A stretch of DNA of 61,127 nt, taken from the NCBI GenBank assembly GCA_018650465.1, contig JABIFY010000126.1, positions 1 through 61,127 of the forward strand, given 5' to 3'. Position 1 is the stretch's first letter. Each line of letters begins with the position of its first letter. A program made the position numbers and the translations under genes. Origin of the DNA: Alphaproteobacteria bacterium. Its GTDB lineage: Bacteria > Pseudomonadota > Alphaproteobacteria > UBA2966. A model generated the notes under the pieces. The model made no database searches. It had not been told where the DNA came from and worked only from the letters and a program-made list of their open reading frames with translations. Of the stretch, positions 44,153 through 52,681 are shown piece after piece.

Positions 44153-44406
44153 CTTCGCTCACCAACTTCTGTGCAAATTTCGAGTGACCAACAGACTACC
44201 CAATACCCAAACGATGTACACAGAAATTGACCAACGATTGTTCGCTTGGGGTCACAATCGGATATTCCTGATTTGATGTCATGAGCCTTGAGGCAACCCG
44301 CTCCCGTCATTGAATCCTGGTCAAGAATGATCATATGAAAGAAGGATGCTGCCAGCAGCACGTGAAAACTGACTATTGGTTCCTGTGTGGAACAAAAAGG
44401 TGGAGC

Positions 44407-45267
44407 ATGCGAGAAGGCAAACCAAGCAAGACAGCGCTGAAAGTGGCTACAATTATCGTCGCTCTGGGGGCAAAACCAGATGCGGATCAAATTCTGAACC
44501 CTGGCCTGCTCGAAGCCACAGAAGATTTACTGCTTGCCTCAGGTGTGCTGGGAGAAAAAGCCCTTCGATGGACCAAAACCCAACGAATGGTTTCGATCTA
44601 TGAAGCCTTCGACTGGATGTTGCCCGGGCAGTTTCAGGCCATTGGCGAAAGAAAAGTTTTTTGCGAGCATCAGGTCAGGGATGCCATCTCCGCTGGCGCC
44701 ACGCAAATCCTTGTTCTCGGTGCCGGGTTTGACACGATGGGGTGGCGCCTTGCGCCGGAATTCCCTCATGTGAGTTTTTTTGAAATTGACCATCCGGCAA
44801 CGGCGCGTCCAAAAGCCAAAGGGATCGCTGCCATGGGGCAGCGGGACAATCTTTTCTTGATCCCTTCGGACCTTGGAAACCGGAAACTGATTGACACCCT
44901 GGCGGCCAACAATTCCTGGCGCAGTGACGCACAATCAATAATCGTTGCAGAGGGTTTGTTGATGTACCTGCCTGGCGATGCGGTTGTGGATTTATTTTCA
45001 CAATGCGCAGCAGTTTCTGGCGCCAAGAGCCGGATCATTTTCACCTACATCCCGGCCAGTACTGACGGTCGGCTTGATGTGGGCAAATGGACAGGCCTGG
45101 TTCTGTGGCTTCAGAAGATCACTGGAGAGCCATGGCTCTGGAGTATGCAGCCCAAAAACCTCACCTCGTTTCTGGCGGAGTTGGGCTGGAAAAACGACCC
45201 TGTGCTGGAAGGTGGAGCCGGAAGGCATGGCGCGGAATTGTACACCGTTGCCACCAAGGAAATCTAA
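44407..45267 (+). CDS. LCMT/PPM-type class I SAM-dependent methyltransferase
   Basis: The 286-residue enzyme belongs to the leucine carboxyl methyltransferase (PPM1/Tcmp) family: ILVLGAGFDTMGWRLAPEFP (SAM motif I, about residues 98-117) with HVSFFEIDHPATARPKAKG, and later IIVAEGLLMYLPGDAVVDLF (motif IV region). The start ATG at 44407 is preceded by AGGTGGAGC; the frame extends to 44335. In bacteria such enzymes usually make O-methyl groups on small molecules or polyketides. The substrate is unknown. Confidence 0.83.
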   Translation: MREGKPSKTALKVATIIVALGAKPDADQILNPGLLEATEDLLLASGVLGEKALRWTKTQRMVSIYEAFDWMLPGQFQAIGERKVFCEHQVRDAISAGATQILVLGAGFDTMGWRLAPEFPHVSFFEIDHPATARPKAKGIAAMGQRDNLFLIPSDLGNRKLIDTLAANNSWRSDAQSIIVAEGLLMYLPGDAVVDLFSQCAAVSGAKSRIIFTYIPASTDGRLDVGKWTGLVLWLQKITGEPWLWSMQPKNLTSFLAELGWKNDPVLEGGAGRHGAELYTVATKEI

Positions 45268-45364
45268 TCCACTGCAGTTGCTCATTTCAGTCGCGATGAA
45301 CCGCGTAAAAGTGGACCAGGCAGAAACTTCATGACAGTTCCGCCGCCCTATGTTACTTGGCTTC

Positions 45365-46096
45365 ATGGGTACTTCTTATGATATTATCGGCGTCAACTAT
45401 TCTGACCTCAGGAAGCCTGATCGCCGGATTGAGACAGTGATTGCGCGCGCGCTGGGGTCTGCAAAAACTGTCCTGAATGTTGGTGCTGGCGCGGGTTCGT
45501 ACGAGCCCACCGACAGGCTGGTCACAGCAGTTGAGCCTTCGGTGGAAATGATCCGACAGCGCGGTGTCTCTGCAGCTCCGGCTATTCAGGGCTTTGCAGA
45601 AGACCTGCCCTTCGATGAAGATTCTTTTGATGCGTCGATGGCGATCTTGACGGTTCACCATTGGAACGACAAAGAGAAGGGTTTCAAAGAGATGCGTCGC
45701 GTGACGCGGGGCCCGGTCGTTGTACTTACGTTCGATGCGTCGCTCAGGGGACTCTGGCTTGCGGACTATTTTCCAGAACTCGTGACGTTGGACGACGAGA
45801 TAATGCCGAAAATGACTGACTATGAGAAGTGGCTGGGGGCAGTAGAAATTTCGACCATTCCAGTTCCGCACGACTGTACGGATGGTTTTTTGTACGCGTA
45901 CTGGCGGCGACCCTCAGCTTATCTTGATCCCAGAATCACGGCCGCCATGTCTTCCTTCCAGGCAATAGACAACGTATCCGAGGGGCTGGAAAAACTTGAA
46001 AGAGACCTGGACACCGACGCATGGTCGCAGCGGTATTCTGAATTGCGCATCCTGGATGAGTACGACGCTGGCTACCGCCTCGTCACGACAAAATAA
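45365..46096 (+). CDS. Class I SAM-dependent methyltransferase
   Basis: The 243-residue methyltransferase (Methyltransf_11 type) has VLNVGAGAGSYEPTDRLVTA (motif I, about residues 36-55), VEPSVEMIRQRG, and DEDSFDASMAILTVHHWNDK. It could be an unspecified small-molecule methyltransferase. ATG at 45365 (MGTSYDIIGVNYS) or 45350 are possible starts, neither with a strong ribosome binding site. It follows the LCMT-type gene by 97 bp. Confidence 0.82.
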   Translation: MGTSYDIIGVNYSDLRKPDRRIETVIARALGSAKTVLNVGAGAGSYEPTDRLVTAVEPSVEMIRQRGVSAAPAIQGFAEDLPFDEDSFDASMAILTVHHWNDKEKGFKEMRRVTRGPVVVLTFDASLRGLWLADYFPELVTLDDEIMPKMTDYEKWLGAVEISTIPVPHDCTDGFLYAYWRRPSAYLDPRITAAMSSFQAIDNVSEGLEKLERDLDTDAWSQRYSELRILDEYDAGYRLVTTK

Positions 46097-46210
46097 TTGG
46101 CTCTCAAGTCGAGGACCTCGCCCCGGTCCAAAGCCCGCTTCGGGCCACAAGCGGCGCCACTTATCCGCCAGAGCGTTTCGGATTTTAACGGGAACACCCC
46201 AGGTTTGGAA

Positions 46211-46243
46211 AAGGAAAAGCCCTGCCGTTTCCGGCAAGGGCTT
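46211..46243 (-). terminator. Rho-independent terminator of the DUF465 gene
   Basis: On the minus strand AAGCCCTTGCCG, a GAAA loop and CGGCAGGGCTT form a stem with one bulged base, followed by TTCCTTTTCC. It starts 27 bp downstream of the DUF465 stop codon. Confidence 0.8.
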
Positions 46244-46269
46244 CCGTAGATCAATTGATGGACCGTAGC

Positions 46270-46503
46270 TTATGCGCGACTCAACATACCGACCATTTCA
46301 TCCTTCAACTCGAGGCGACGTTTCTTCAAATCCTCAAGAGAAAAATCCGACGCTGCTTCGATTTCGTCTTCGATACGAAGAATATGCTTTACACATTCAT
46401 GATAGGCATGAAACAGCTTGGCAAAATGATTGTCGGACACTTTGAGATTGTGAATTGCGTCCTTGTATTCAGGCAGTTCATCCGCCAAATTGTGATTGCT
46501 CAT
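46270..46503 (-). CDS. DUF465 (YdcH-like) small coiled-coil protein
   Basis: The 77-residue protein matches the DUF465 family: short, alpha-helical and charged, with HAYHECVKHILRIEDEIE and DFSLEDLKKRRLELKDEM as the family's typical helix pair. GAGGAG lies upstream of the ATG. The family is widespread in Proteobacteria without an established role. It has its own terminator. Confidence 0.8.
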   Translation of the reverse strand: MSNHNLADELPEYKDAIHNLKVSDNHFAKLFHAYHECVKHILRIEDEIEAASDFSLEDLKKRRLELKDEMVGMLSRA

Positions 46504-46707
46504 CGACTTCTACACTCCTCGTCATCAGTTATTTCACTTTAACAGAGTGTAATATTATTCCCATAAAAAGACTACGGTTTTTGGAAAGAATTGGGCGTAA
46601 ATCGTATGCTTATTCTGGGAAACGAACACTGGTGCTTCATGAACAGGATCCGGCCGGGTATTGCTCGGCGCCCATAGCCAAGAGATGACTTTGGCCGGCG
46701 GGCAAAA

Positions 46708-47748
46708 TCAGGTTTCTGACCTTGCTACATTGTAAATTTCTGTCTCACTGACCCGACCGCGAAATTGAACGTTGCCTACTAACTTGGCTTTCAATTTTTT
46801 TGGCAACGTCATCTTTGAGATCAAGTCACCTGACAAAAGAAGCGAATAACCGCTTTCTTTGCAATATTCTTCTATCCTTGCAGCGGTGTTGATCGTATCG
46901 CCGAAGTAGACGATCTCATGCTTGTCGTCACCGCATTCTGCGGCAACAACCGGTCCTCCATGCAGCCCTATTCGGTACGACGGGACAACGCCAAACCGCC
47001 TTTCGTAGTCGGCGGCACGTTTGGCGATGCGGTCTTCAATTGCAAAGCAACATTCAAGGCAAGCGGCATCACGCAATCCGCGCTCGATGGGCCAGGTGAC
47101 CACAACCTCGTCCCCGATATATCTGTGCGTCTCTCCTCCATAAGCCAGAGTCACCTGGGCCACGTCGAAAAAGAAGCGTGTGATTAAAGACTGGGCCGCA
47201 ATATCTCCCATTTTCTCCGCCATGGCGGTGGAGCCGGCAAGGTCCAGAAAAAGAAATATTCGTTCCTCTTTCAAGGGGCGGTGGTAACGCCCGATGATCA
47301 GGTTTCCCAGGACGCGTCCGCCGACGACGGAGCGCACGGCAAGAATAAGCTGAAATACCAGGGCCAGCCCAAAGGCGACGACGACATCAATTACAAGAAA
47401 GGTGAGTGCGTTATCTGCGGCGAGGCGCTCAGGTAATATCATCATACCGCCGAACAGAAGAACGGCGATAATGATGAAGGTCATAAGGGTGGTCTTGATA
47501 AGAACCGAGGAAATAAACGGTTGTCGGCGGAACCACTCAGCGCCGACACCATTGGCGTAAAAAACCTCGAACCATCCGACGAAGACACCGAACATCAGTC
47601 CGTGTATCCCAAATCTCAGAAGTACTCTAGGTGATACTTCAAATCCCTGAAATTGGCCGATGATTGGTCCGTAAGCCATTGCAAACAACGCGGACCCGGC
47701 GGCAATACCGCCGAGGAGCAACAATCGTTTTCTTGTTCTTTCCTTCAT
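46708..47748 (-). CDS. Membrane class III adenylate/guanylate cyclase
   Basis: The 346-residue protein has four hydrophobic segments (about residues 10-27, 45-62, 82-105 and 118-140) and a C-terminal class III cyclase catalytic domain (about 165-330): metal Asp in IFLFLDLAGSTAMAEKMGD, RYIGDEVVVTWPI, and IVYFGDTINTAARIEEYC. It should make cAMP or cGMP. The start overlaps the stop of a possible 39-codon leader frame by 4 bp. Its receptor may be the stand-alone cyclic nucleotide-binding protein, but this is only inference. Confidence 0.88.
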   Translation of the reverse strand: MKERTRKRLLLLGGIAAGSALFAMAYGPIIGQFQGFEVSPRVLLRFGIHGLMFGVFVGWFEVFYANGVGAEWFRRQPFISSVLIKTTLMTFIIIAVLLFGGMMILPERLAADNALTFLVIDVVVAFGLALVFQLILAVRSVVGGRVLGNLIIGRYHRPLKEERIFLFLDLAGSTAMAEKMGDIAAQSLITRFFFDVAQVTLAYGGETHRYIGDEVVVTWPIERGLRDAACLECCFAIEDRIAKRAADYERRFGVVPSYRIGLHGGPVVAAECGDDKHEIVYFGDTINTAARIEEYCKESGYSLLLSGDLISKMTLPKKLKAKLVGNVQFRGRVSETEIYNVARSET

Positions 47749-47864
47749 TCGCTGTACAAACCAGTCCGGTACAAACCTGCCCCGTGCAAACCTGAACTAC
47801 GCCTGGCGTTAGCCGGTCGATGATCGTCCCGCGAAAGACAGATTGGGGTATCTGGCGCGTTCAT
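47745..47864 (-). CDS. Possible small ORF coupled to the cyclase gene
   Basis: A 39-codon frame starts at ATG 47864 with AAAGAGG 6 bp upstream, and its stop overlaps the cyclase start as ATGA. The peptide begins MNAPDTPICLSRDD and ends in a GLHGAGLYRTGLYSE repeat. The coupling and the ribosome binding site support translation. There is no recognisable function, and it may simply be a leader that sets cyclase translation. Confidence 0.4.
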   Translation of the reverse strand: MNAPDTPICLSRDDHRPANARRSSGLHGAGLYRTGLYSE

Positions 47865-47997
47865 GATCATCCTCTTTTTTTCTGACTTTCCCAATAACGG
47901 CAAGCGCTTCAAATGGTGGCTTGCCGAATTGGGGATCGACAAACCACCCTGCCTGTGACCGGCATTCGGAAAAGTTCCTCGTCGTTGATATTTCCGC

Positions 47998-48201
47998 TTA
48001 GTGCTGTGCCGAGGCCGACTTCAGTCCCACAAATTTGAGAATCTTGGCCAAGGGGCAAAAGCCGGTGAATGCCGATTGGAACAGGTTAGCACCGACAAAA
48101 CCGGTAACCCACAGCCACCGAACGTCATGGTATTGGGAAAGAATCAGGCTGGCTATTATGACAGTGCCTGCAAAGGCGAAAATAGTGCGTTCAATTGACA
48201 T
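47998..48201 (-). CDS. DUF2892 (YgaP-like) inner-membrane protein
   Basis: The 67-residue protein has two membrane segments and the DUF2892 layout: N-terminal [20 protein letters not shown] and the motif [20 protein letters not shown]. Such proteins often sit beside rhodanese, sulfide:quinone reductase or ArsR/BigR-type sulfur regulators. None of these is here, but its divergent partner is a cytochrome c'-like protein and their shared region has repeated palindromes. Confidence 0.85.
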   Translation of the reverse strand: MSIERTIFAFAGTVIIASLILSQYHDVRWLWVTGFVGANLFQSAFTGFCPLAKILKFVGLKSASAQH

Positions 48202-48268
48202 GGGTATCTCCGTCGGATGGCCAGGTGCTGTGAGACGAACCTGGCATGGGTGGTTGACAACTTTTCAT

Positions 48269-48300
48269 ATTAGATCATACTAATATTAGATAGTCCTAAT
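48269..48300. promoter_or_regulatory. Two abutting ATTAG-N6-CTAAT palindromes
   Basis: ATTAGATCATACTAAT (48269-48284) and ATTAGATAGTCCTAAT (48285-48300) lie directly next to each other, 68-99 bp upstream of the DUF2892 start. Such twin dyads look like the binding sites of a dimeric repressor such as an ArsR/BigR-type sulfur or redox regulator. The regulator gene is not adjacent. Confidence 0.75.
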
Positions 48301-48386
48301 ATTTAGAATGTCAAGACTGTCTGAAGAAAATGGGCCAAGGCCAATCCGCAAATTGACTGTCGTCAATGTCGGAGCGCCCCCACTAT

Positions 48387-48402
48387 ATTAGATTTACGTA
48401 AT
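48387..48402. promoter_or_regulatory. Third ATTAG-N6-GTAAT site before the cytochrome c'-like gene
   Basis: ATTAGATTTACGTAAT has one changed half-site base compared with the twin sites at 48269-48300. It lies 33 bp upstream of the cytochrome gene's ATG, where it could block its promoter, while the twin sites lie nearer the DUF2892 gene. Confidence 0.7.
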
Positions 48403-48435
48403 ATTTAACTATTCCTCTTGTGAAGGTCACGGAAA

Positions 48436-48894
48436 ATGATGAACGCAAAGACCCTGTCGATCCTGGCTATCGTGCTTTGGCTTGCCGGTGCAGCGACAGT
48501 TGCTGTCATGTATGTCGGCGGGAAGACGGAACAGGCCTCTGACGGTCGTGTGGCCGTGGTACTGACCGAGGCTGAACGCGATTTCGTTCTCGCTGAGATG
48601 CGCCAGATGTTGTCGTCCGTTCAGGGAATAGTTTCAGCTGTCGCCGAAGGGGACATGAATTCAGTTGAGAAAGTCGCCCTGGCCATTGGAAGCGCGGAAG
48701 TACGCAAGGTTCCAAAATCCCTGATGCTCAAATTGCCGCGTGATTTCAAGATCATGGGCACAGACAACCACCTTGAGTTTGACGATGTTGCGGCAAAGGC
48801 GAAACTTGGTGGCAAGGCTGTCCTCGAACGGTTGGGTGATTTGATGGTCAATTGCGTCGGTTGCCATGAAACCTTCAGCCTGAAAGCGGAATAG
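48436..48894 (+). CDS. Cytochrome c'-like protein
   Basis: The 152-residue protein has an N-terminal hydrophobic signal or anchor (LSILAIVLWLAGAATVAVMY) and a single heme-attachment motif CVGCH at residues 140-144, close to the C-terminus as in cytochrome c'. The middle is helical, fitting a four-helix bundle. It should be exported and carry covalent heme c, binding NO or passing electrons. Divergent from the DUF2892 gene and probably regulated with it. An alternative start is the second Met. Confidence 0.8.
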   Translation: MMNAKTLSILAIVLWLAGAATVAVMYVGGKTEQASDGRVAVVLTEAERDFVLAEMRQMLSSVQGIVSAVAEGDMNSVEKVALAIGSAEVRKVPKSLMLKLPRDFKIMGTDNHLEFDDVAAKAKLGGKAVLERLGDLMVNCVGCHETFSLKAE

Positions 48895-48935
48895 CTAACT
48901 TCGGTTATCTGCGCCCCTACAAGGGATTATGGGAA

Positions 48936-49337
48936 ATGAACAAGGCTACTGTTAACTTTATCGGCACAATTCAGACTTCATACAAGACGGTGGCGGAATG
49001 CCCTGGGCAGGCCCGCCCAGCAAACGGTGTTTCGAAGATAGTGCTGGACCCGGAGATGTTACCCGCACTTAAGGGGATCGAGGGTAAAAGCTGTATCCAG
49101 GTTCTCTATTGGTTTGATGAGGCCGATCGTTCGGCCTTGCAAAAAGTTCCCAGGTGGTCAGAAACAAACGAGAAAATTGGTGTTTTTGCACTGCGTTCCC
49201 CCATGCGTCCAAATCCGATTGCCTTAAGCACGGTGGAACTCCTGAAAGTGGAGGAAAATGTGCTCACGGTAAGCGCCCTTGATTGCCGTGACGGCACGCC
49301 GTTACTGGATATCAAACCCTACATGGATCCGCCGTGA
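48936..49337 (+). CDS. TrmO/TsaA-family SAM-dependent tRNA methyltransferase, single domain
   Basis: The 133-residue protein is a TsaA-like (UPF0066) protein: it begins VNFIGTIQTSYKTVAECP and has VFALRSPMRPNPIALSTVEL and SALDCRDGTPLLDIKPYM. TrmO methylates N6-threonylcarbamoyladenosine at tRNA position 37. The E. coli protein is about 100 residues longer with a C-terminal domain, which is absent here; short forms are common in archaea and some bacteria. It follows the cytochrome gene by 41 bp on the same strand. Confidence 0.85.
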   Translation: MNKATVNFIGTIQTSYKTVAECPGQARPANGVSKIVLDPEMLPALKGIEGKSCIQVLYWFDEADRSALQKVPRWSETNEKIGVFALRSPMRPNPIALSTVELLKVEENVLTVSALDCRDGTPLLDIKPYMDPP

Positions 49338-49815
49338 CCACCGTATATTAACACGCGAAATATCAGGGCCTGCAAGCAGGCCTCAACAGGAATTGATGAC
49401 AATCAGGATCTAATCAAAACCGCATTTGCCTGGCGTCACAGGCCGCTCGTTTGACATAGCCGGTTTAATCCTTAGGGTATGCTACAACGTTCGAAAACAA
49501 TGCCCTTGTGGTTTGTCGCCCCCGCACACTAGAGCGCCTTCAATGACAATCGAGTCACTGAAGAGGCCTATCCTTTTGAGATTGCACAATTTTTACAGAA
49601 AACAGTGATCCTGTTTTCTTTGAAATTGGCTCTGGACCGCGATAACAAATCACGCGCCAGCGGTGCCCTACCGCTTTTCACGGGCTATCGAGAACAACCT
49701 GCGCCGTCTGTTGGATGTTGGTTTACGCGGAAACGCGAAAACACGGTTTTTTTGCGACCGGATCGTCCGGATACCCCTTTTGAGAAAACCCATCTAACAG
49801 GAGCCACTGATCGAT
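49338..49815. other. 478-bp gap without a recognisable gene
   Basis: Short frames in this stretch have no ribosome binding site or recognisable family, and I see no tRNA-like fold, terminator with a clear T-run, or copy of the 49-bp repeat. The last 15 bp hold the CAGGAG-type signal of the next gene. I see nothing else that I can support. Confidence 0.5.
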
Positions 49816-50835
49816 ATGTCCGAGAACATTGTTAATAGCGCTGAAGAAGTTTCCAGAATTGCATTTGGTTTTATGGCGTCCAAGGCGTTGTTTGCCGGTC
49901 TGCATATCAATGTCTTCACCCACCTCGCCGACGGGCCCAAAACTTGTGGTGAAATATCCAAAAAATCCGGCGTTCCCGAGAACAGGGTCACAACACTGAT
50001 GACCGCACTTTACAGCATCGGCCTGGTCGGCTGGGAAAAAGAAAAGTACTCCAACTCACCAGGGGCGGACGCCTTTTTGTCGCAAACGTCAAAGTATGAT
50101 TTCGGCGATTACCTTCGCTACCAGATCGATCAACAGATGTATCCTTTCCTGCAGCAACTGAACGAAGTACTCGATGGGTCTCTGGCCCCCGATGCTATCG
50201 ATTCTTATCAGCACTGGATGTCGGATCCTGAGCAAGCCGCGTTATACAGTAATGCCCAACATGCCGGATCTCTTGGGCCGGGTCGGACAATTGCGCGCAT
50301 GGTTGATCTGACCGGTGCGAAAGAATTGCTTGATGTTGGCGGCGGTACAGGTGCCATGACGATCCGCTTGTTGGAGGCCAACCCGGACCTGTCTTCAACG
50401 ATCATCGATTTTCCGAATGTCAGCGAAATCGGCTGGAAATTCATCACGGAAGCCAACATGGTCGACCGGGTAAGATATATTCCATCGAACGCCCTGACCG
50501 CCCAATGGCCAAAACAGCAGGACGCTATTTTAATGTCCTATCTCTTTAGCGGCATTCCCGGAGAGGAAGTCCCACGGCTGATCCAGTACGCTTTTGACTG
50601 TATGGCGCCGGGCGGCAAGCTGCTTGTGCATGACTTCATGGTCGAAGATGATCGCTCCGGCCCCCATCTCGCAGCACTTTGGCAACTACAGCACATGGCT
50701 TTCACCCCCGATGCCCATTCCGTCACCGCAGGGTGGGTGAATGCTGAGATGCAGAAGGTCGGATTCGTGGATATCCAGGATGACCAGACAATTCCAGGAC
50801 TGACACACCTCGTCCACGCCCGAAAGCCGGACTAA
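49816..50835 (+). CDS. O-methyltransferase family 2 (ASMT/HIOMT-like) protein
   Basis: The 339-residue protein has an N-terminal dimerisation/winged-helix domain (IAFGFMASKALFAGLHINVF, CGEISKKSGVPENRVTTLMT, about residues 13-75) and a C-terminal Methyltransf_2 domain with LLDVGGGTGAMTIRLLEANP (motif I, about 172-190) and GGKLLVHDFMVEDDRSGP. These enzymes O-methylate phenolic or similar small molecules. Its substrate is unknown. AACAGGAGC precedes the ATG. Confidence 0.86.
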   Translation: MSENIVNSAEEVSRIAFGFMASKALFAGLHINVFTHLADGPKTCGEISKKSGVPENRVTTLMTALYSIGLVGWEKEKYSNSPGADAFLSQTSKYDFGDYLRYQIDQQMYPFLQQLNEVLDGSLAPDAIDSYQHWMSDPEQAALYSNAQHAGSLGPGRTIARMVDLTGAKELLDVGGGTGAMTIRLLEANPDLSSTIIDFPNVSEIGWKFITEANMVDRVRYIPSNALTAQWPKQQDAILMSYLFSGIPGEEVPRLIQYAFDCMAPGGKLLVHDFMVEDDRSGPHLAALWQLQHMAFTPDAHSVTAGWVNAEMQKVGFVDIQDDQTIPGLTHLVHARKPD

Positions 50836-50926
50836 GAAAACGACGTTACCGAAAGCGAATGTCGCGTCGGATCAAAAGTGAGGTCGGCTGTAACGTCAAC
50901 GAATAGCCAAGAGGCGACATCATTCA

Positions 50927-50968
50927 TCTGGTAGCTGGCATCTGGCAGTTGGCATCTGGTAGCTGGCA
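50927..50968. repeat. Three 14-bp tandem repeats
   Basis: TCTGGTAGCTGGCA at 50927-50940 and 50955-50968, with a variant TCTGGCAGTTGGCA (two changes) at 50941-50954. The array lies in the non-coding 202 bp between two methyltransferase genes, just after a stretch (50871-50884) that matches the end of the 49-bp dispersed repeat (TCAAAAGTGAGGT). Confidence 0.9.
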
Positions 50969-51037
50969 ACCCCGGGGTATGTTCGATAGTGTTCCGGGTG
51001 GTCAATTATTGACTGGTAAAAAGTGGACAGGACAAAT

Positions 51038-51694
51038 ATGGCTCAGAACGACGACAGCGACATCAAGAATGGCTTCAACTCCTTGAAAGACGGCTCCACA
51101 AATTCGACAGCTATTGCAGCCTATTACGATGATTGGGCCGAGACTTATGACGCGACATTGATAGACTGGGACTATCAGGCCCCGGAAGATGCTGCGGTGG
51201 CCCTTGGTGAGTATTTGAAGTCTGGCGACAGTATTCTGGATGTCGGCTGCGGTACGGGGATGTTCGCCTCGGCCTTGTCCCGGCACCTGGATTGTCGAAT
51301 TGAAGGCATTGATATTTCGGCGGCCTCTCTGGAAATAGCGGAAAAACACGGGCAGTACGATCGCTTGCAGCGCCATGATCTACAAGTCACACCTTTGCCA
51401 GCAGCCGATAATGCATTTGATGCCGCCGCCTGTGTGGGGGTCATGACCTACATTGAAGATGCGGCAGCTCTGTTGGCTGACATGTGCCGTGTTGTTCAGC
51501 CTGGTGGCTACATCTTGTTCACTCAGCGTGATGATCGCTGGATTGAGAAAGAGTTTGATTCTCTGATAAAAAGTTTTGAGGAGCGCAGGCTCTGGACACC
51601 ACTCAAGATAAGCAAAGCAAAGCCTTATCTGCCAAAAAATGATGATTTCAGTGACAGCATTCGCGTCATTCAGGTGCTCTGCCAGGTTGCTTGA
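51038..51694 (+). CDS. Class I SAM-dependent methyltransferase
   Basis: The 218-residue enzyme has YDDWAETYDATLIDWDYQAP at the N-terminus, motif I as ILDVGCGTGMFASALSRHLD (about residues 67-86), IEGIDISAASLEIAEKHGQY and AAACVGVMTYIEDAAALLAD, then CRVVQPGGYILFTQRDD. It resembles Williams-Beuren/Methyltransf_11 proteins acting on small molecules. I use ATG 51038 with GGACAGG upstream; a GTG at 51023 is the alternative. Confidence 0.83.
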   Translation: MAQNDDSDIKNGFNSLKDGSTNSTAIAAYYDDWAETYDATLIDWDYQAPEDAAVALGEYLKSGDSILDVGCGTGMFASALSRHLDCRIEGIDISAASLEIAEKHGQYDRLQRHDLQVTPLPAADNAFDAAACVGVMTYIEDAAALLADMCRVVQPGGYILFTQRDDRWIEKEFDSLIKSFEERRLWTPLKISKAKPYLPKNDDFSDSIRVIQVLCQVA

Positions 51695-51795
51695 CACCGC
51701 CCTCGACCGCCGCGCTTTTGACGACCAGGGTGATGCCCGCTTTGGGTCAATAACAGACTTGTTTGCACTGCCATTGACCCCGTTGGAACCGGATT

Positions 51796-51844
51796 AAATC
51801 AACTTCTCGACAGCGGCTTGTATTTGACGCTTCAAAAGTGAAGT
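51796..51844 (+). repeat. Dispersed 49-bp repeat, copy 1
   Basis: The core runs from AAATCAACTTCTCGA to TCAAAAGTGAAGT and matches the copies at 52466, 54356 and 58063 with a few substitutions. Upstream lies a related GGGTCA...ACAGACTT segment (51745-51760), so the family unit is about 100 bp. This is the most divergent copy together with copy 2. Confidence 0.88.
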
Positions 51845-51918
51845 TCGAAATTTTGACCGCTAATGATCGACAAGAGACAGCTATCGATTTGTCGGGTACA
51901 GTATGGGGAAAATGCCAA

Positions 51919-52395
51919 ATGAGTTTGGTTTCGGGTATCAAGCTCGTAAACTCTTCGGGGTATGACCAACACCTTTTTGGAGCTTCCGGTCGGATGAACA
52001 TAGACGAATATTTTAGCTGGGAATGGAAAGAGTTAGCCAACAAGTCTTGTCTGTATGTTGCACCCCAAGGAACAGCCGACAACAAACGCTGGATCGCTTT
52101 TTTCGAACAGGTTGCAGATTCTTTTCCAGACGGTGATGCGTTCGTCATCGTCGATGTCCGGGGAATCGAGGAGAAAATCGATCTGGAGGGGTTCAAGGGA
52201 ATAATCGATATTTTGAAGAGACACGGTGCTGAAAGTGCGCATTTCGCTGTCATCACCACCGATCAATTTCACAAACTCACAGCCGATATTTTTCAACGAT
52301 TGGCTACCGCGAGCGGATTTAATCTATCTATCGTCGTCTTCCTCAGTGAAGATTCCGCAACAGATTGGTTAATTGAAGAGATCGAAAAACACTAG
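51919..52395 (+). CDS. Hypothetical protein
   Basis: The 158-residue protein starts at ATG 51919 with GGGGAAAA upstream (MSLVSGIKLVNSSG). The frame extends upstream to a GTG at 51838 inside the 49-bp repeat, which would add 27 residues. The middle part AFVIVDVRGIEEKIDLEGFK, then GIIDILKRHGAESAHFAVIT, looks like an alternating beta-alpha fold of the STAS or SpoIIAA sort, but the match is weak. I do not recognise a family. Confidence 0.6.
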   Translation: MSLVSGIKLVNSSGYDQHLFGASGRMNIDEYFSWEWKELANKSCLYVAPQGTADNKRWIAFFEQVADSFPDGDAFVIVDVRGIEEKIDLEGFKGIIDILKRHGAESAHFAVITTDQFHKLTADIFQRLATASGFNLSIVVFLSEDSATDWLIEEIEKH

Positions 52396-52465
52396 GACGG
52401 GCATGTCGGTAACGGGTCAGTTGCAGACCTCTTGGTGCTACTACTGACCCACTCTATACCTCATT

Positions 52466-52514
52466 AAATCAAGTTCTCGACAAAGGCTTGTTTTTGGCGC
52501 GTCAAAAGTGAGTT
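52466..52514 (+). repeat. Dispersed 49-bp repeat, copy 2
   Basis: Same unit and orientation as the copies at 51796, 54356 and 58063, here AAATCAAGTTCTCGA to TCAAAAGTGAGTT. A GGGTCAGTTGCAGAC segment lies 50-65 bp upstream, as in the other copies. It fills the 286-bp gap after the hypothetical gene. Confidence 0.88.
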
Positions 52515-52681
52515 TGGCCAAAATGTCAGCTATTTGGCAACAACGGACATAGGGCCATGCCAGACAGTCGGGATGGATGTGGATATTTCCAGCGATAGAA
52601 TTTAAACCTCAGATATCGGATACAAGCACATCTGGATGCATGGCCTATGCGATTGAAGCGGCTCCCGACTCTAACATGATC

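Noticed and set aside
49426-49835. Small frames before the O-methyltransferase gene
   Set aside because: No ribosome binding site, low-quality composition, and one runs into the next gene's start in another frame.
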